Assembly (NCBI RefSeq): GCF_935825525.1
Contig: NZ_CAKXZT010000149.1
Location: 90,844 to 154,843 of the forward strand
Length of the DNA: 64,000 bases
From: Mesorhizobium escarrei
Lineage (GTDB): Bacteria; Pseudomonadota; Alphaproteobacteria; Rhizobiales; Rhizobiaceae
Direction: 5' to 3'
In this document: positions 1 to 9,490 of the stretch, one piece after another
Position numbering within the stretch: position 1 is the stretch's first letter
How the letters are laid out: every line of letters starts with the position of its first letter
Notes under the pieces: model-generated
Told to the model about the DNA's origin: nothing
Seen by the model: the letters and a program-made list of their open reading frames with translations, nothing else
Databases searched by the model: none
Translations under genes and position numbers: made by a program

Positions 1-11
1 GCGAGACATCG

Positions 12-2225
12 CTAGTCCGGAGCAAATTCGAGCATGATCGTCGACAGCGGCGGCAACAGCATCGTCGCCGAGATGCCTCCTCCTTCCGCCCGAGCCTCGA
101 CAGCGCCGCCATTGCCCTTGCCGGAACCGCCATAGTCGGTGGCGTCGGTGTTGATGATCTCGCGCCAACGTCCGGCCATTGGCAACGGCACGCGATAATC
201 GTCACGCGGCACCGGTGTAAAATTGGAGATGACGGCGACCGGGTTTCCGCCCGGCGCGCTGCGCAGCCAGGCAAAGACAGAGTTGGCGCTGTCGTCGACG
301 ATCAGCCAGGAAAAGCCCTCCGGCTCGCAATCGCGCGCATGCAGGGCCGGGCGCGAGCGGTAGAGATAGTTGAGATCGCGCACCGTCTGCCAGACGCCGC
401 GGTGGGGCCCGAAATCGAGCAGGCTCCAGTCGAGTGCGCGCGCCTCGCTCCACTCGCGGCGCTGGGCGAATTCCTGCCCCATGAACAACAGCTTCTTGCC
501 GGGGTAGCCCCACATGAAGGCGTAGTATGCGCGCAGTGTTGCGAATTTCTGCCAGTCGTCGCCGGCCATCTTGCTAAGCAGCGTCCCCTTGCCGTGCACG
601 ACCTCGTCATGGGAGAGCGGCAGCACGAAATTCTCTGAGAAGGCGTAGACCAGACCGAAGGTGATGTCGCCGTGGTGATGCTTGCGAAAAATCGGCTCTT
701 TGGAGAAATACTCCAGCGTGTCGTGCATGAAGCCCATGTTCCACTTGAAGCCGAAACCCAGCCCGCCCTCATGCACCGGCTGCGAAACTTTTGGCCATGA
801 GGTCGATTCCTCGGCGATCGTCATCACGCCGGGATGATGGCCGTAGACTTCCTTGTTCATCCTCTGGAGGAAGCTGACCGCCTCAAGGTTTTCGCGCCCG
901 CCTTTTTCGTTAGGGATCCATTCGCCGGCCTTGCGCGAATAGTCGAGGTAGAGCATCGAGGCGACGGCATCGACGCGCAAACCGTCGACATGGTATTTCT
1001 CGGCCCAAAACAGCGCGTTATTGACCAGGAACGAGACCACCTCGCGCCGGCCGAAATTGTAGATCGCGGTGTTCCAGTCGGGATGGAAGCCCTTGCGCGG
1101 GTCGGCATGCTCATAGAGCGCGGTGCCGTCGAAATTGGCCAGCCCATGCGCGTCCACCGGAAAGTGCGCCGGCACCCAGTCTAAGATGACGCCGATGCCG
1201 GCGCGGTGGGCGCCGTCGACGAACCGGGCAAAACCGTCCGGATCGCCGAAGCGGGCCGACGGCGCGTAGAGACCCGTCGTCTGGTAGCCCCATGACGGGT
1301 CATAGGGATGTTCGGAGATCGGCATGAATTCGATATGGGTGAAGCCGGTGTCGACGACGTAGGGGATCAGCCGGCCGGCAAGCTCGTCCCATGACAGGAA
1401 GCTGCCGTCGTCGTGAAGCTGCCAGGAGCCGGCATGCACCTCATAGATCGACACCGCCTCGCGGCGGGGGTCGGCGTTGCGCCAGTAGTTGCGGTGCGCC
1501 TCGTCACCCCATTCATGCGCCGGCGGAAGCGCCGTCACCGAAGCGGTGGCCGGGCGCAGTTCCGACTTGAAGGCGAACGGATCGGCCTTCAGCGGGAGTC
1601 TCACGCCATCGGGCCCGATGATCTCGTATTTGTATGGCCGTCCGGCGCCGATGTCGGGAATGAACAACTCCCAGATACCGGTGTCGCGGCGGACGCGCAT
1701 CGCATGCCTGCGGCCGTCCCATTCGTTGAAATCGCCGACCACCGAAACGCGCCTTGCATTGGGTGCCCAGACGGCGAAATGCACGCCGGACGCACCCTCG
1801 TGATCGATGAGATGCGCACCGAGCTTGTCGAACAGCCTGAGATGAGAGCCTTCGGCGATGTAATAGTCATCCAGCGGACCGAGTACCGGGCCGAACGAAT
1901 AGGGATCGGTCAGCCACCAGTCACCGCCGGCATTGCGCGCGTGATAGCGCAGCGGCTGACGCTTTTTGAGCGACAGGTTGCCCTCGAAGAAGCCGCCTTC
2001 GTCGCGCCTGGAGAGTTCGCCGGCTTTCTTGCCGGTCAGCGTATAGGCAGTGACGAACTCGGCATGGGGGACGAAACAGCGGGCGACAAAGCCCTTGTCA
2101 ACCTCGTGCACACCGAGGACAGCGAAAGGATCACCATGCGTGCCGGCGACAATTGCCGCGACATCACCGGCTGACGCCTGTCCATCCGGCCCGCTTGTCG
2201 CAGCGGTCGTGCGCGGCTTCCTCAT
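12..2225 (-). CDS. glgB: 1,4-alpha-glucan branching enzyme
   Basis: Glycogen branching enzyme: it cuts alpha-1,4-glucan chains and re-attaches them as alpha-1,6 branches in the cytoplasm. The 737-residue protein has the N-terminal early-set/CBM48 part (roughly residues 20-240) and then a GH13 barrel. GLRVDAVASM near residue 418 carries the nucleophile Asp and AEEST near 471 the acid/base Glu; the length is normal for GlgB. It lies 58 bp downstream of glgP on the same strand, so the two probably form an operon of glycogen turnover, and other glg genes may lie beyond the window start. The best purine run (GGAGGG) is about 11 nt from the ATG, rather far. The long open frames on the opposite strand are shadows of its GC-rich codons. 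Confidence 0.97.
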   Translation of the reverse strand: MRKPRTTAATSGPDGQASAGDVAAIVAGTHGDPFAVLGVHEVDKGFVARCFVPHAEFVTAYTLTGKKAGELSRRDEGGFFEGNLSLKKRQPLRYHARNAGGDWWLTDPYSFGPVLGPLDDYYIAEGSHLRLFDKLGAHLIDHEGASGVHFAVWAPNARRVSVVGDFNEWDGRRHAMRVRRDTGIWELFIPDIGAGRPYKYEIIGPDGVRLPLKADPFAFKSELRPATASVTALPPAHEWGDEAHRNYWRNADPRREAVSIYEVHAGSWQLHDDGSFLSWDELAGRLIPYVVDTGFTHIEFMPISEHPYDPSWGYQTTGLYAPSARFGDPDGFARFVDGAHRAGIGVILDWVPAHFPVDAHGLANFDGTALYEHADPRKGFHPDWNTAIYNFGRREVVSFLVNNALFWAEKYHVDGLRVDAVASMLYLDYSRKAGEWIPNEKGGRENLEAVSFLQRMNKEVYGHHPGVMTIAEESTSWPKVSQPVHEGGLGFGFKWNMGFMHDTLEYFSKEPIFRKHHHGDITFGLVYAFSENFVLPLSHDEVVHGKGTLLSKMAGDDWQKFATLRAYYAFMWGYPGKKLLFMGQEFAQRREWSEARALDWSLLDFGPHRGVWQTVRDLNYLYRSRPALHARDCEPEGFSWLIVDDSANSVFAWLRSAPGGNPVAVISNFTPVPRDDYRVPLPMAGRWREIINTDATDYGGSGKGNGGAVEARAEGGGISATMLLPPLSTIMLEFAPD

Positions 2226-2283
2226 CAGGCAGTGACCCTCCCCGGCACCCGGACCACATTGTTCGTGGCCTCATGCAATCACA

Positions 2284-4746
2284 TCAAACGGGCACGTTCC
2301 AGATTTCTTTCGCATATTGGCGGATCGTGCGGTCGGACGAGAACCAGCCGACGCGGGCGACATTGCGGATTGCCTTGGCGTACCAATCCGGGCTGTTGCG
2401 CCAGACGGCGTCGACATCGCGCTGGGTTGAGGCGTAGGCATCGAAATCCGCCGCGACCATGAACCAGTCGCTCTGATAGAGGCCGTTCATCAGGTCGCGA
2501 TAGCGTTCCGGATCGACAGGCGAAAAGACGCCCGATGAAACGGCAGCCACGGCCTGCGCCAGTTCGGGAGAGGATTCGATCACCGATCGCGGGTCGTAGC
2601 CGTTGCTGCGCCGCTCGGCGACCTCTTCGGTGGTCAGGCCGAAAATGAAGATGTTGTCGTCGCCGACGCATTCCTTGATCTCGACATTGGCGCCGTCGAG
2701 CGTGCCGATGGTCAGCGCACCGTTCAGCGCGAATTTCATGTTGCCGGTGCCGGAGGCTTCCATGCCGGCGGTCGATATCTGCTCTGAAAGATCGGCGGCC
2801 GGCATCATGATCTCGGCCAGGCTCACATTGTAGTTCGGCAAGAACACCACTTTGAGAAGGCTGCGAACGGCCGGGTCGCGGTTGATGACCTTGGCGACGT
2901 CGTTGGCGAGTTTGATGATCAGCTTGGCGTTGTGGTAGCTGGGCGCCGCCTTGCCGCCGAAGAACTTGACGCGTGGCATCCAGTTGCGCTCGGGATGGGA
3001 GCGGATCTGGTCGTAGAGCGCGACTGTTTCGAGGATGTTGAGGAGTTGGCGCTTGTATTCGTGGATGCGCTTGATCTGGATGTCGAACAGCGCCGAGGGA
3101 TCGACCTTGATGCCGAGGCGGTCGGCGACGAGATTGGCAAGTTTGACCTTGTTTGCCCGCTTGACTGCCGCGAACTTGTCGCGGAAGGCGGCGTCGTCGG
3201 CAAAGGCATCGAGCTCCTTGATCGCGTCTATATCGTCGAGAAAGCGGTCTCCGATCGCCTCGCGGGTAAGCGCGGTGAGACCGGGATTGCACTGGATCAG
3301 CCAGCGCCGCGGCGTGATGCCGTTGGTCTTGTTGTTGATACGGTCGGGATAGAGCCGGTGGAGTTCGGCAAACACCGTTTCCTTCATCAGCTCGGTGTGA
3401 AGGGCAGAGACGCCGTTGATCGAGTGCGAGCCGACAAAGGCCAGATTGCCCATGCGCACCCGGCGCTCGCCGTTTTCCTGTATCAGCGAGATCTGGCTGA
3501 TCTGCTCGTCAGAAAACTGGTCGGAGGCGCGCGCCTCCAGCAGCACTTCCGCGTTGATGGCGTAGACGATCTGCATATGGCGCGGCAACAGCCGCTCGAA
3601 CAGCGGCACCGGCCAGCTTTCGAGCGCTTCGGGAAGCAGCGTGTGGTTGGTGTAGCCGAAGGTGCGCTTGGTGATGCTCCAGGCCTCGTCGAAATCCATG
3701 CCGTGGACATCCATCAACAGGCGCAGCAGCTCGGCCACTGCGATGGCCGGATGGGTGTCGTTCAGATGGATCGCCGCTTTGTCGGGCAGCGACTGCAGGT
3801 CGCCATACTGGCTGAGATGACGCTGAATGATGTCCTGCAACGATGCGGTGGAAAAGAAATACTCTTGCCTGAGCCGCAGCTCCTGACCGGCCTTGTGGGA
3901 ATCAGCAGGGTAAAGGACGCGCGACAAGGCATCGGCCTTGTTGCTTTCGGCGAGCGCGCCGATGTGGTCGCCGGCGTTGAACTTGTCAAGCAGGATCGGA
4001 TCGATCGGCATGCCGGACCAGAGCCGCAGCGTGTTGACGCGGTTGGCCCGCCAGCCAACCACCGGTGTATCGTAGGCAACCGCCAGAACGTGTTCGATCG
4101 GCTTCCAGACGTGGCGCTCAAGCCTGCCGTCCTTTGAGGTGATCGATTCCACCGAGCCGCCGAAGCCGACCTCGAAGGCGCGTTCGCGCCGCTCGAACTC
4201 CCAGGGGTTGCCGTGATCGAGCCAGGTTTCGGGCAGCTCAACCTGCCAGCCGTCATGGATCTCCTGACGAAACATGCCGTTGGCGTAACGAATGCCATAG
4301 CCATGCGCGGGGATGTCGACGGTTGCCATGCTTTCCATGAAGCAGGCGGCGAGCCGGCCGAGACCGCCATTGCCAAGCGCTGCATCTGGTTCGAGGGCCG
4401 CGATGAGGTCAAGGTCGACGCCCAGAGACCGCAGCGCTTCACGCATATTGTCCATCAGACCGAGATTGGAGAAGGCGTCGCGCATCAGGCGGCCGATGAG
4501 GAATTCCAGTGATAGGTAATAGACGCGCTTTTCCTGATGGGCGTAGGCCTCTTGCGTCGCCTGCATCCAATGATCGACGATATGGTCGCGCACGACCTTG
4601 ATCGAGGCGGTGAGCCAGTCGTATTGCGTCGCGACGCTGGTACCCTTGCCGAGCCTGTATTTGAGGGCCTTCAAGACTTCGTCGGCAAGCGCCTTGGGAT
4701 CGGAGTTTTCGAGAATGGGAGCTTCGGTTGTCATCGCGCGCGTCAT
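2284..4746 (-). CDS. glgP: glycogen phosphorylase
   Basis: Alpha-glucan phosphorylase (GT35): releases glucose-1-phosphate from glycogen ends using phosphate and PLP. The 820-residue length is typical. The block GTGNMKFALNGALTIGTLDG near residues 665-682 contains the PLP-binding lysine, and the N-terminal EFLIGRLMRD and GNGGLGRLAACF segments are family signatures. The chosen ATG at 4746 has GAGAGG a few bases upstream; a second ATG lies four codons in. It is first of the glgP-glgB pair. The 250-bp upstream region carries an intergenic palindromic repeat and must hold the promoter, but I see no clear -35/-10. Confidence 0.97.
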   Translation of the reverse strand: MTRAMTTEAPILENSDPKALADEVLKALKYRLGKGTSVATQYDWLTASIKVVRDHIVDHWMQATQEAYAHQEKRVYYLSLEFLIGRLMRDAFSNLGLMDNMREALRSLGVDLDLIAALEPDAALGNGGLGRLAACFMESMATVDIPAHGYGIRYANGMFRQEIHDGWQVELPETWLDHGNPWEFERRERAFEVGFGGSVESITSKDGRLERHVWKPIEHVLAVAYDTPVVGWRANRVNTLRLWSGMPIDPILLDKFNAGDHIGALAESNKADALSRVLYPADSHKAGQELRLRQEYFFSTASLQDIIQRHLSQYGDLQSLPDKAAIHLNDTHPAIAVAELLRLLMDVHGMDFDEAWSITKRTFGYTNHTLLPEALESWPVPLFERLLPRHMQIVYAINAEVLLEARASDQFSDEQISQISLIQENGERRVRMGNLAFVGSHSINGVSALHTELMKETVFAELHRLYPDRINNKTNGITPRRWLIQCNPGLTALTREAIGDRFLDDIDAIKELDAFADDAAFRDKFAAVKRANKVKLANLVADRLGIKVDPSALFDIQIKRIHEYKRQLLNILETVALYDQIRSHPERNWMPRVKFFGGKAAPSYHNAKLIIKLANDVAKVINRDPAVRSLLKVVFLPNYNVSLAEIMMPAADLSEQISTAGMEASGTGNMKFALNGALTIGTLDGANVEIKECVGDDNIFIFGLTTEEVAERRSNGYDPRSVIESSPELAQAVAAVSSGVFSPVDPERYRDLMNGLYQSDWFMVAADFDAYASTQRDVDAVWRNSPDWYAKAIRNVARVGWFSSDRTIRQYAKEIWNVPV

Positions 4747-4875
4747 GCTGCCTCTCGTGCGGTTGCCATGATCATACCGGCTTTCACCATTCCTCCCAGC
4801 CCATGCTATCGCATATTGTTAAGCGTTCAATCGAGTTAGATTGCCGCGGAGAAGCTTACTCAACGGCAATTAGAA

Positions 4876-5005
4876 CTTAAAGCGCATCGCGTTTGGGCGG
4901 CCTATGCGACGCGCCTTAAGTTCTTGCTTATGTGCATGTCGTCATCCCAAAACCGCTGCGCACCCTCGGTTCACGCCCGAGGGCATGCCTTTGGGCGACA
5001 TGCAT
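4876..5005. repeat. rhizobial intergenic palindromic repeat, copy 1
   Basis: A mosaic palindromic element of about 130 bp. The left part is an imperfect inverted repeat (GCGCATCGCG facing ATGCGACGCGC). The right part has outer arms GCATGTCG (4934-4941) and CGACATGC (4996-5003), inner arms CCCAAA and TTTGGG, and a nested hairpin CCCTCGG-loop-CCGAGGG. It ends at the first base of the stop codon of the frcA gene. Copy 2 at 44258-44385 has the same order of parts at clearly lower identity. It resembles the RIME-type intergenic mosaic elements described in rhizobia; the name is by resemblance only. On the frcA transcript it could act as a terminator or 3' stabiliser. Confidence 0.85.
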
Positions 5006-5787
5006 CAGGCCGCCAGTGCCGCCTCCGGCGGAAGCTTCGCTCCGGTCATGAAGGCGACGGCGTCGGACATCGTATATTGCTTGGGATCGATGACGCAGAG
5101 GCGACGGCCCAGCCGATGGATATGAATGCGGTCGGCCACCTCGAAGACATGTGGCATGTTGTGCGAAATCAGCACGATCGGCAGGCCGCGCTTCTTCACG
5201 TCGAGGATCAGTTCGAGCACGCGGCGGCTCTCCTTGACGCCTAACGCCGCCGTCGGCTCATCCATGATAACCATTTTCGAGCCGAAGGCGGCGGCGCGCG
5301 CCACCGCCACGCCTTGGCGTTGGCCGCCCGACAGCGTTTCCACGGCCTGGCTGATGTTCTGGATGGTCATCAGGCCAAGTTCGGTGAGCTTGTCGCGGGC
5401 GCGCTTTTCCATTGCCGGGCGGTCGAGCATGCGCAGCCAGTCGCCCAGAAAACCCGGTTTGCGGATCTCGCGACCGAGGAACATATTGTCGGCGATCGAC
5501 AGGGCCGGCGACAGCGCCAGGTTCTGATAAACGGTTTCGATGCCGGCTTCACGGGCCTCGATGGGCGACTTGAAGAGCACCTGCTTGCCGTCCAACTCGA
5601 TGATCCCCTCGTCCGGGACAACGGCGCCCGAGATCGCCTTGATCAGCGTCGACTTGCCGGCGCCATTGTCGCCGATCACGGCCAGGATTTCTCCCGGATA
5701 GAGATCGAAGTCGCAGCTGTTCAGTGCGGTAACGCGGCCGTAGCGCTTGACGAGGCCGCGCGCGGTGAGGATGGGCTCCTGGGTCAT
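5005..5787 (-). CDS. frcA: fructose ABC transporter ATP-binding protein (FrcA-like)
   Basis: ATPase subunit of a CUT2-type sugar ABC importer. The open frame runs further upstream, but the conserved start MTQEPILTARG at 5787 gives 260 residues: a single ATPase domain, as in FrcA, unlike the double-domain RbsA or XylG. Walker A GDNGAGKST is near residue 37, the signature LSGGQRQ near 150 and Walker B VIMDEPT near 171. The start lies 2 bp after the permease stop codon, so the genes are translationally close. Its stop overlaps the end of the palindromic repeat. Fructose specificity is inferred from the whole locus. Confidence 0.9.
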   Translation of the reverse strand: MTQEPILTARGLVKRYGRVTALNSCDFDLYPGEILAVIGDNGAGKSTLIKAISGAVVPDEGIIELDGKQVLFKSPIEAREAGIETVYQNLALSPALSIADNMFLGREIRKPGFLGDWLRMLDRPAMEKRARDKLTELGLMTIQNISQAVETLSGGQRQGVAVARAAAFGSKMVIMDEPTAALGVKESRRVLELILDVKKRGLPIVLISHNMPHVFEVADRIHIHRLGRRLCVIDPKQYTMSDAVAFMTGAKLPPEAALAA

Positions 5788-5789
5788 GG

Positions 5790-6854
5790 TTACACCGAAA
5801 CCTTTCTGATCCACTGGTCGATCGCCACGGCGCCGATGATCAGCACACCGGTGAGCAGCACTTTCCATTGCGGATCGGCGCCCAGCATGTTGAGGCCCAT
5901 CGAAACGACGCCAACGATCATCGCGCCGAACAGCGTGCCCAAAATCGAGCCGCGCCCGCCGAAGAGGGAAATGCCGCCGATCACCGTCGCGGTGATCGCC
6001 TGCAAATTGTAGTCGGTGACGGCGGCGGACGGCGAGATCGAGCCGTTGCGGCCGATGGAGACCCAGGCAGCGAAAGCGGCGATCAGCCCGGCAAGCGTGT
6101 AGACCGAAATCAGCACCTTCTTGGTCTGGATGCCCGACAGCTTCGCCGCTTCCGGATCGTCGCCGACAGCGTAGACATGACGGCCCCATGCGGTGTGATT
6201 GAGCACGTACCACAAGAACAGCACCAACACGACCATGGCAATGACACCGAACGTCAGCACCGCCGTGCCGACCTTGAAGTTCAGGCCGAACAGATGCAGC
6301 AGCGGCGCCTGGACGTCGACGTCGGCGTCACGGATCGTCTCATTGGCCGAATAGATGAAGTTCGTGGCCATGACGATGTTCCAGGTGCCGAGCGTGACGA
6401 TGAAAGGCGGCAGCTTCATGTAGGCGACCAGCAGCCCGTTGAGCAGCCCGCAGGCCCCGCCGGCGGCAAGCCCGATCACCACGGCAAGCAAGGTCGGCAG
6501 ACCATAGGTGACCGCGCAATTGCCCATGATCACGGCCGAAATGACCATGATCACGCCGATTGACAGGTCGATGCCGGCTGTCAGGATGACCAGCGTCTGC
6601 GCGGCTCCGAGAATACCAACGATGGCGATCTGCTGGAGGATCAGCGTCAGCGTGTAAGACGAAAAGAACCGTCCTCCGATGGTGACGCCGAAGACAGCGA
6701 TCGACAGAACCAGCACGATCAGCGGCACCGCAGCCGGAGTGGAATGCAGGAAATGCTGGATGCGCTTGACGAGCGACGTGCCATGCTCGTCAAAAGCAGC
6801 AACGCTTGTCTCGCTGTTCGCGAGAGCCTTTTCGAATTCCTGAACCTGAGACAT
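5790..6854 (-). CDS. frcC: fructose ABC transporter permease (FrcC-like)
   Basis: Inner-membrane permease of the BPD_transp_2 (RbsC-like) family, 354 residues, with many hydrophobic segments between residue 40 and the C-terminus (GIDLSIGVIM is the family's conserved region). The start is ATG 6854: it is preceded by GGGAGGAAAC, whereas the ATG ten bases earlier would place that Shine-Dalgarno inside the gene. It sits between the binding-protein gene and the ATPase gene and forms the channel through which the bound sugar passes. Family assignment is firm; the sugar is inferred from the neighbouring fructokinase-type kinase and the FrcB-like binding protein. Confidence 0.92.
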   Translation of the reverse strand: MSQVQEFEKALANSETSVAAFDEHGTSLVKRIQHFLHSTPAAVPLIVLVLSIAVFGVTIGGRFFSSYTLTLILQQIAIVGILGAAQTLVILTAGIDLSIGVIMVISAVIMGNCAVTYGLPTLLAVVIGLAAGGACGLLNGLLVAYMKLPPFIVTLGTWNIVMATNFIYSANETIRDADVDVQAPLLHLFGLNFKVGTAVLTFGVIAMVVLVLFLWYVLNHTAWGRHVYAVGDDPEAAKLSGIQTKKVLISVYTLAGLIAAFAAWVSIGRNGSISPSAAVTDYNLQAITATVIGGISLFGGRGSILGTLFGAMIVGVVSMGLNMLGADPQWKVLLTGVLIIGAVAIDQWIRKVSV

Positions 6855-6960
6855 GTTTCCTCCCATGAGGCTTCAGCCACGCGCCGACGCCCGTCCAACC
6901 ATTCCCGATCTGCCGTCGGTATTGTTCGCGCTTGCGATTACCGCATCGTCCACCCGAAGC

Positions 6961-6982
6961 GGCCGGGGATCAAGCCCCGGCC
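6961..6982 (-). terminator. strong stem-loop between frcB and frcC
   Basis: A perfect 8-bp GC stem (GGCCGGGG / CCCCGGCC) with a six-base loop lies in the 157-bp gap after the frcB stop codon. No T tract follows it on the transcribed strand, so it is not a canonical intrinsic terminator. Binding-protein genes of ABC operons often carry such hairpins, which protect the upstream mRNA and allow more binding protein than permease. That role here is inferred. Confidence 0.65.
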
Positions 6983-7011
6983 GATCAGTCCTGTTGCCTG
7001 TCAGACCGGCA

Positions 7012-8046
7012 TCAGCCCCAGCACTTGGCGAGGCCTTCCTTGGTGTCGATGGACTTCACGCCCTCTGCGGGCTTGTCGGTCACGAGGTTGACGCCGGTGT
7101 CGAAGAAATCCTTGCCTTCGGTCGGCTTGGGTTTTGTCCCGTCCTTGGCGTAAGCGGCGATCGCTTCGATGCCGAGTGCCGCCATCTGCAGCGGATATTG
7201 CTGTGAGGTCGCACCGATCACGCCCTCGGCGACCGACTTCACGCCGGGGCAGCCGCCGTCAACCGACACGATCAGCACATTGCCTTCGAGGCCCACGGCC
7301 TTGAGCGCCTGGTAGGCGCCGACGGCTGCCGGCTCGTTGATGGTGTGGATGACGTTGATGCCGGGGTCCTTCTGGAGAAGGTTCTCCATGGCCTTGCGGC
7401 CGCCTTCTTCGTTGCCGTTGGTGACGTCGTGGCCGACGATACGCGGATCGTCCTCATCGCCGATCTTGTTGGGGTCCTTCACGTCGATGCCGTAGCCCAT
7501 CATGAAGCCCTGGTCGCGCAGCACGTCGACCGTCGGCTGCGAGGGGGTCAGGTCGAGGAAGCCGATCTTGGCATCCTTCGCCTTGTCGCCGAGTGTCGCC
7601 GCGGCCCACGCGCCGATCAGCTTTCCAGCCTCCAGATTGTCGGTTGCGAAGGTCGCGTCGGCGGCGTCGAGCGGATCAAGCGGCGTGTCCAGCGCGATCA
7701 CGAGCAGACCGGCGTCACGTGCCTTCTTCACCGCCGGGACGATGCCCTTGGTGTCCGACGCGGTGATCAGGATGCCCTTGGCGCCGTCGGCGATGCAGCT
7801 TTCGATCGCCGCCACCTGGCTTTCGCTGTCGCCGTCGATCTTGCCGGCGTAGGCTTTGAGGTCGACGCCAAGTTCTTTAGCCTTGGCAGACGCGCCTTCT
7901 TTCATTTTGACGAAGAACGGGTTGGTATCGGTCTTGGTGATCAGGCAGGCGCCGACATCGGCGGCGGACGCAGCCGAGGTGAACGCCATGAGGCCCAGTC
8001 CGGCCGCGGCAAAAACGGTGGATCTTAGCAGTGCTGTCTTGGTCAC
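7012..8046 (-). CDS. frcB: fructose-binding periplasmic protein (FrcB-like)
   Basis: Periplasmic sugar-binding protein of the Peripla_BP_4 family (RbsB-like fold), which delivers sugar to FrcC/FrcA. I use the GTG at 8046 because GGGAGGAAAATC stands directly before it and the product then begins with a classical signal peptide (hydrophobic core AAAGLGLMAF, predicted cleavage after AASA near residue 28). The mature part includes NPFFVKMKEGA, LITASDTKGI and INEPAAVGAYQA, as in fructose/ribose binding proteins. The product has 344 residues. It is first in the frcB-frcC-frcA order, and its promoter is shared with the divergent ROK regulator. Confidence 0.93.
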   Translation of the reverse strand: MTKTALLRSTVFAAAGLGLMAFTSAASAADVGACLITKTDTNPFFVKMKEGASAKAKELGVDLKAYAGKIDGDSESQVAAIESCIADGAKGILITASDTKGIVPAVKKARDAGLLVIALDTPLDPLDAADATFATDNLEAGKLIGAWAAATLGDKAKDAKIGFLDLTPSQPTVDVLRDQGFMMGYGIDVKDPNKIGDEDDPRIVGHDVTNGNEEGGRKAMENLLQKDPGINVIHTINEPAAVGAYQALKAVGLEGNVLIVSVDGGCPGVKSVAEGVIGATSQQYPLQMAALGIEAIAAYAKDGTKPKPTEGKDFFDTGVNLVTDKPAEGVKSIDTKEGLAKCWG

Positions 8047-8142
8047 GATTTTCCTCCCAGGGGAACGAGTTCGGATGCCGGCCAACCGGCATCTGCACAA
8101 AGCATCCAGACGACTTCTCCCGGCGTGGACGCTTGCCCCAAG

Positions 8143-8200
8143 AGAATACCAGACTGAGGTTTCTGTCAATAATTAAATCACTCTTATTTATTATTGACAG
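8143..8200. promoter_or_regulatory. divergent frc promoter/operator with 11-bp inverted repeat
   Basis: CTGTCAATAAT (8163-8173) and its exact reverse complement ATTATTGACAG (8190-8200) are separated by 16 AT-rich bases. Each arm contains TTGACA reading outward, so the arms can be the two -35 boxes of back-to-back promoters. On the minus strand a TATTCT (8148-8143) follows the TTGACA with a 15-bp spacer; the plus-strand -10 is weak. The symmetry and position between frcB and the ROK repressor gene fit a ROK-family operator, so repressor binding would shut both directions. Binding itself is inferred. Confidence 0.72.
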
Positions 8201-8260
8201 CGTGGCGCCGGTCACTCATTCTGGCCAAAAGCATTGTGGAAAACGACGGGAGGAGAAGGG

Positions 8261-9487
8261 GTGGAGACCGGCATCACGAGGCACGGTTCGCCCGAGGCAG
8301 CCAAAAGCCGCATTCACCGCGGCACCAACCAGAGCGGCATGCGGGACCACAATGAGCGGCTGGTGCTGTCGCTGGTGCGTCAGCACGGCAGCCTGGCGAA
8401 GTCCGACATTGCGCGCATGACCGGACTTTCGGCCCAGACGGTTTCGGTCATCATGCGCGAGCTCGAGGAGGACAACCTTCTTGTCCGCCAGGCGCCGCTG
8501 CGCGGCAAGATCGGCCAACCTTCCATTCCGATGGCGCTCAATCCCGATGGCGCTTATTTCATCGGCCTGAAGATCGGCCGTCGCAGCGCCGAACTCGTGC
8601 TGATCGATTTTCTCGGCAATGTGCGCTCGATGCTGCAGCATTCCTACCGCTATCCGGCACCACGCGAGACGGTCGAATTCGTCACCTCCGGCATGAAGAC
8701 GATGCGCGGCGAACTCACCCCGGCGCAGGACAAGCGCATTGCCGGACTTGGCATCGCCATGCCGTTCGAATTGTGGAGCTGGGCCGATACGGCAGGTGCG
8801 CCGCGCGAAGTCATGGACGAATGGCGCCACCGAGACATCCGCGCCGACATCCAGGCACAGTGCGAATTCCCGGTCTACCTGCAAAATGACGCCACCTCTG
8901 CCTGCGGCGCCGAACTGGTGTTCGGCAAAGCGGGTACAGCACGCGACTTCATCTATTTCTATATCGGTGCCTTCGCCGGCGGCGGCATCGTGCTGAACGG
9001 TCACCTGTTCGGCGGACCGACCGGCAATGCCGGCGCGCTGGGTTCGATGCCGGTGCCTGGACCGGACGGCAAGCCGACCCAATTGATCGACGTGGCGTCG
9101 ATCGCCATGCTGGAAAAGGCACTCAACGCGCGCGGCGTCGAAGCCTCACATCTGTGGACGTCACCGGAGGATTGGGGCGAAATCGGCGTCGAGCTCGACG
9201 TTTGGATCGCCCGCGCCTCGCAGGCGCTCGCCTATGCCATTGTGGCTGCGTCATCGGTTATCGATTTCGAGGCGGCGGTGATCGACGGATGGATGCCGAA
9301 GGCCGTGCGGCGCCGGCTCGTCGATGCCGTTATCGATGCTATCGGCAAGATTGACGGTGAAGGCCTGAAGCTTCCGGCCGTGCGCGAGGGGACTGTCGGC
9401 ATTCATGCACGTGCCCTGGGCGGTGCCAGCCTGCCGCTTTCCGAGCGCTTCCTCATCGGCTCGACCACGATTTCCAGGAGTGCCTGA
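8261..9487 (+). CDS. ROK-family transcriptional repressor of the frc locus
   Basis: NagC/Mlc/XylR-type regulator. The N-terminal winged helix-turn-helix (SLAKSDIARMTGLSAQTVSV, about residues 37-56) is followed by a ROK sugar-kinase-like domain. The GTG at 8261 is preferred, since GGGAGGAGAAG lies just upstream; an ATG at 8234 is also in frame. I do not see the CxCGxxGC zinc motif usual in ROK proteins: the corresponding stretch GNAGALGSMPVPGPDGK has no cysteines. It diverges from frcB and is followed after 3 bp by the mutarotase gene, so it likely represses the transporter and its own operon when sugar is absent. Confidence 0.9.
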   Translation: METGITRHGSPEAAKSRIHRGTNQSGMRDHNERLVLSLVRQHGSLAKSDIARMTGLSAQTVSVIMRELEEDNLLVRQAPLRGKIGQPSIPMALNPDGAYFIGLKIGRRSAELVLIDFLGNVRSMLQHSYRYPAPRETVEFVTSGMKTMRGELTPAQDKRIAGLGIAMPFELWSWADTAGAPREVMDEWRHRDIRADIQAQCEFPVYLQNDATSACGAELVFGKAGTARDFIYFYIGAFAGGGIVLNGHLFGGPTGNAGALGSMPVPGPDGKPTQLIDVASIAMLEKALNARGVEASHLWTSPEDWGEIGVELDVWIARASQALAYAIVAASSVIDFEAAVIDGWMPKAVRRRLVDAVIDAIGKIDGEGLKLPAVREGTVGIHARALGGASLPLSERFLIGSTTISRSA

Positions 9488-9490
9488 GCG

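Noticed and set aside
1413..2174. Long plus-strand open frame antisense to glgB (253 codons), and a similar 401-codon frame opposite glgP (2932-4137)
   Set aside because: No domain or ribosome-binding site; they are mirror frames caused by GC-rich third positions of the real genes.
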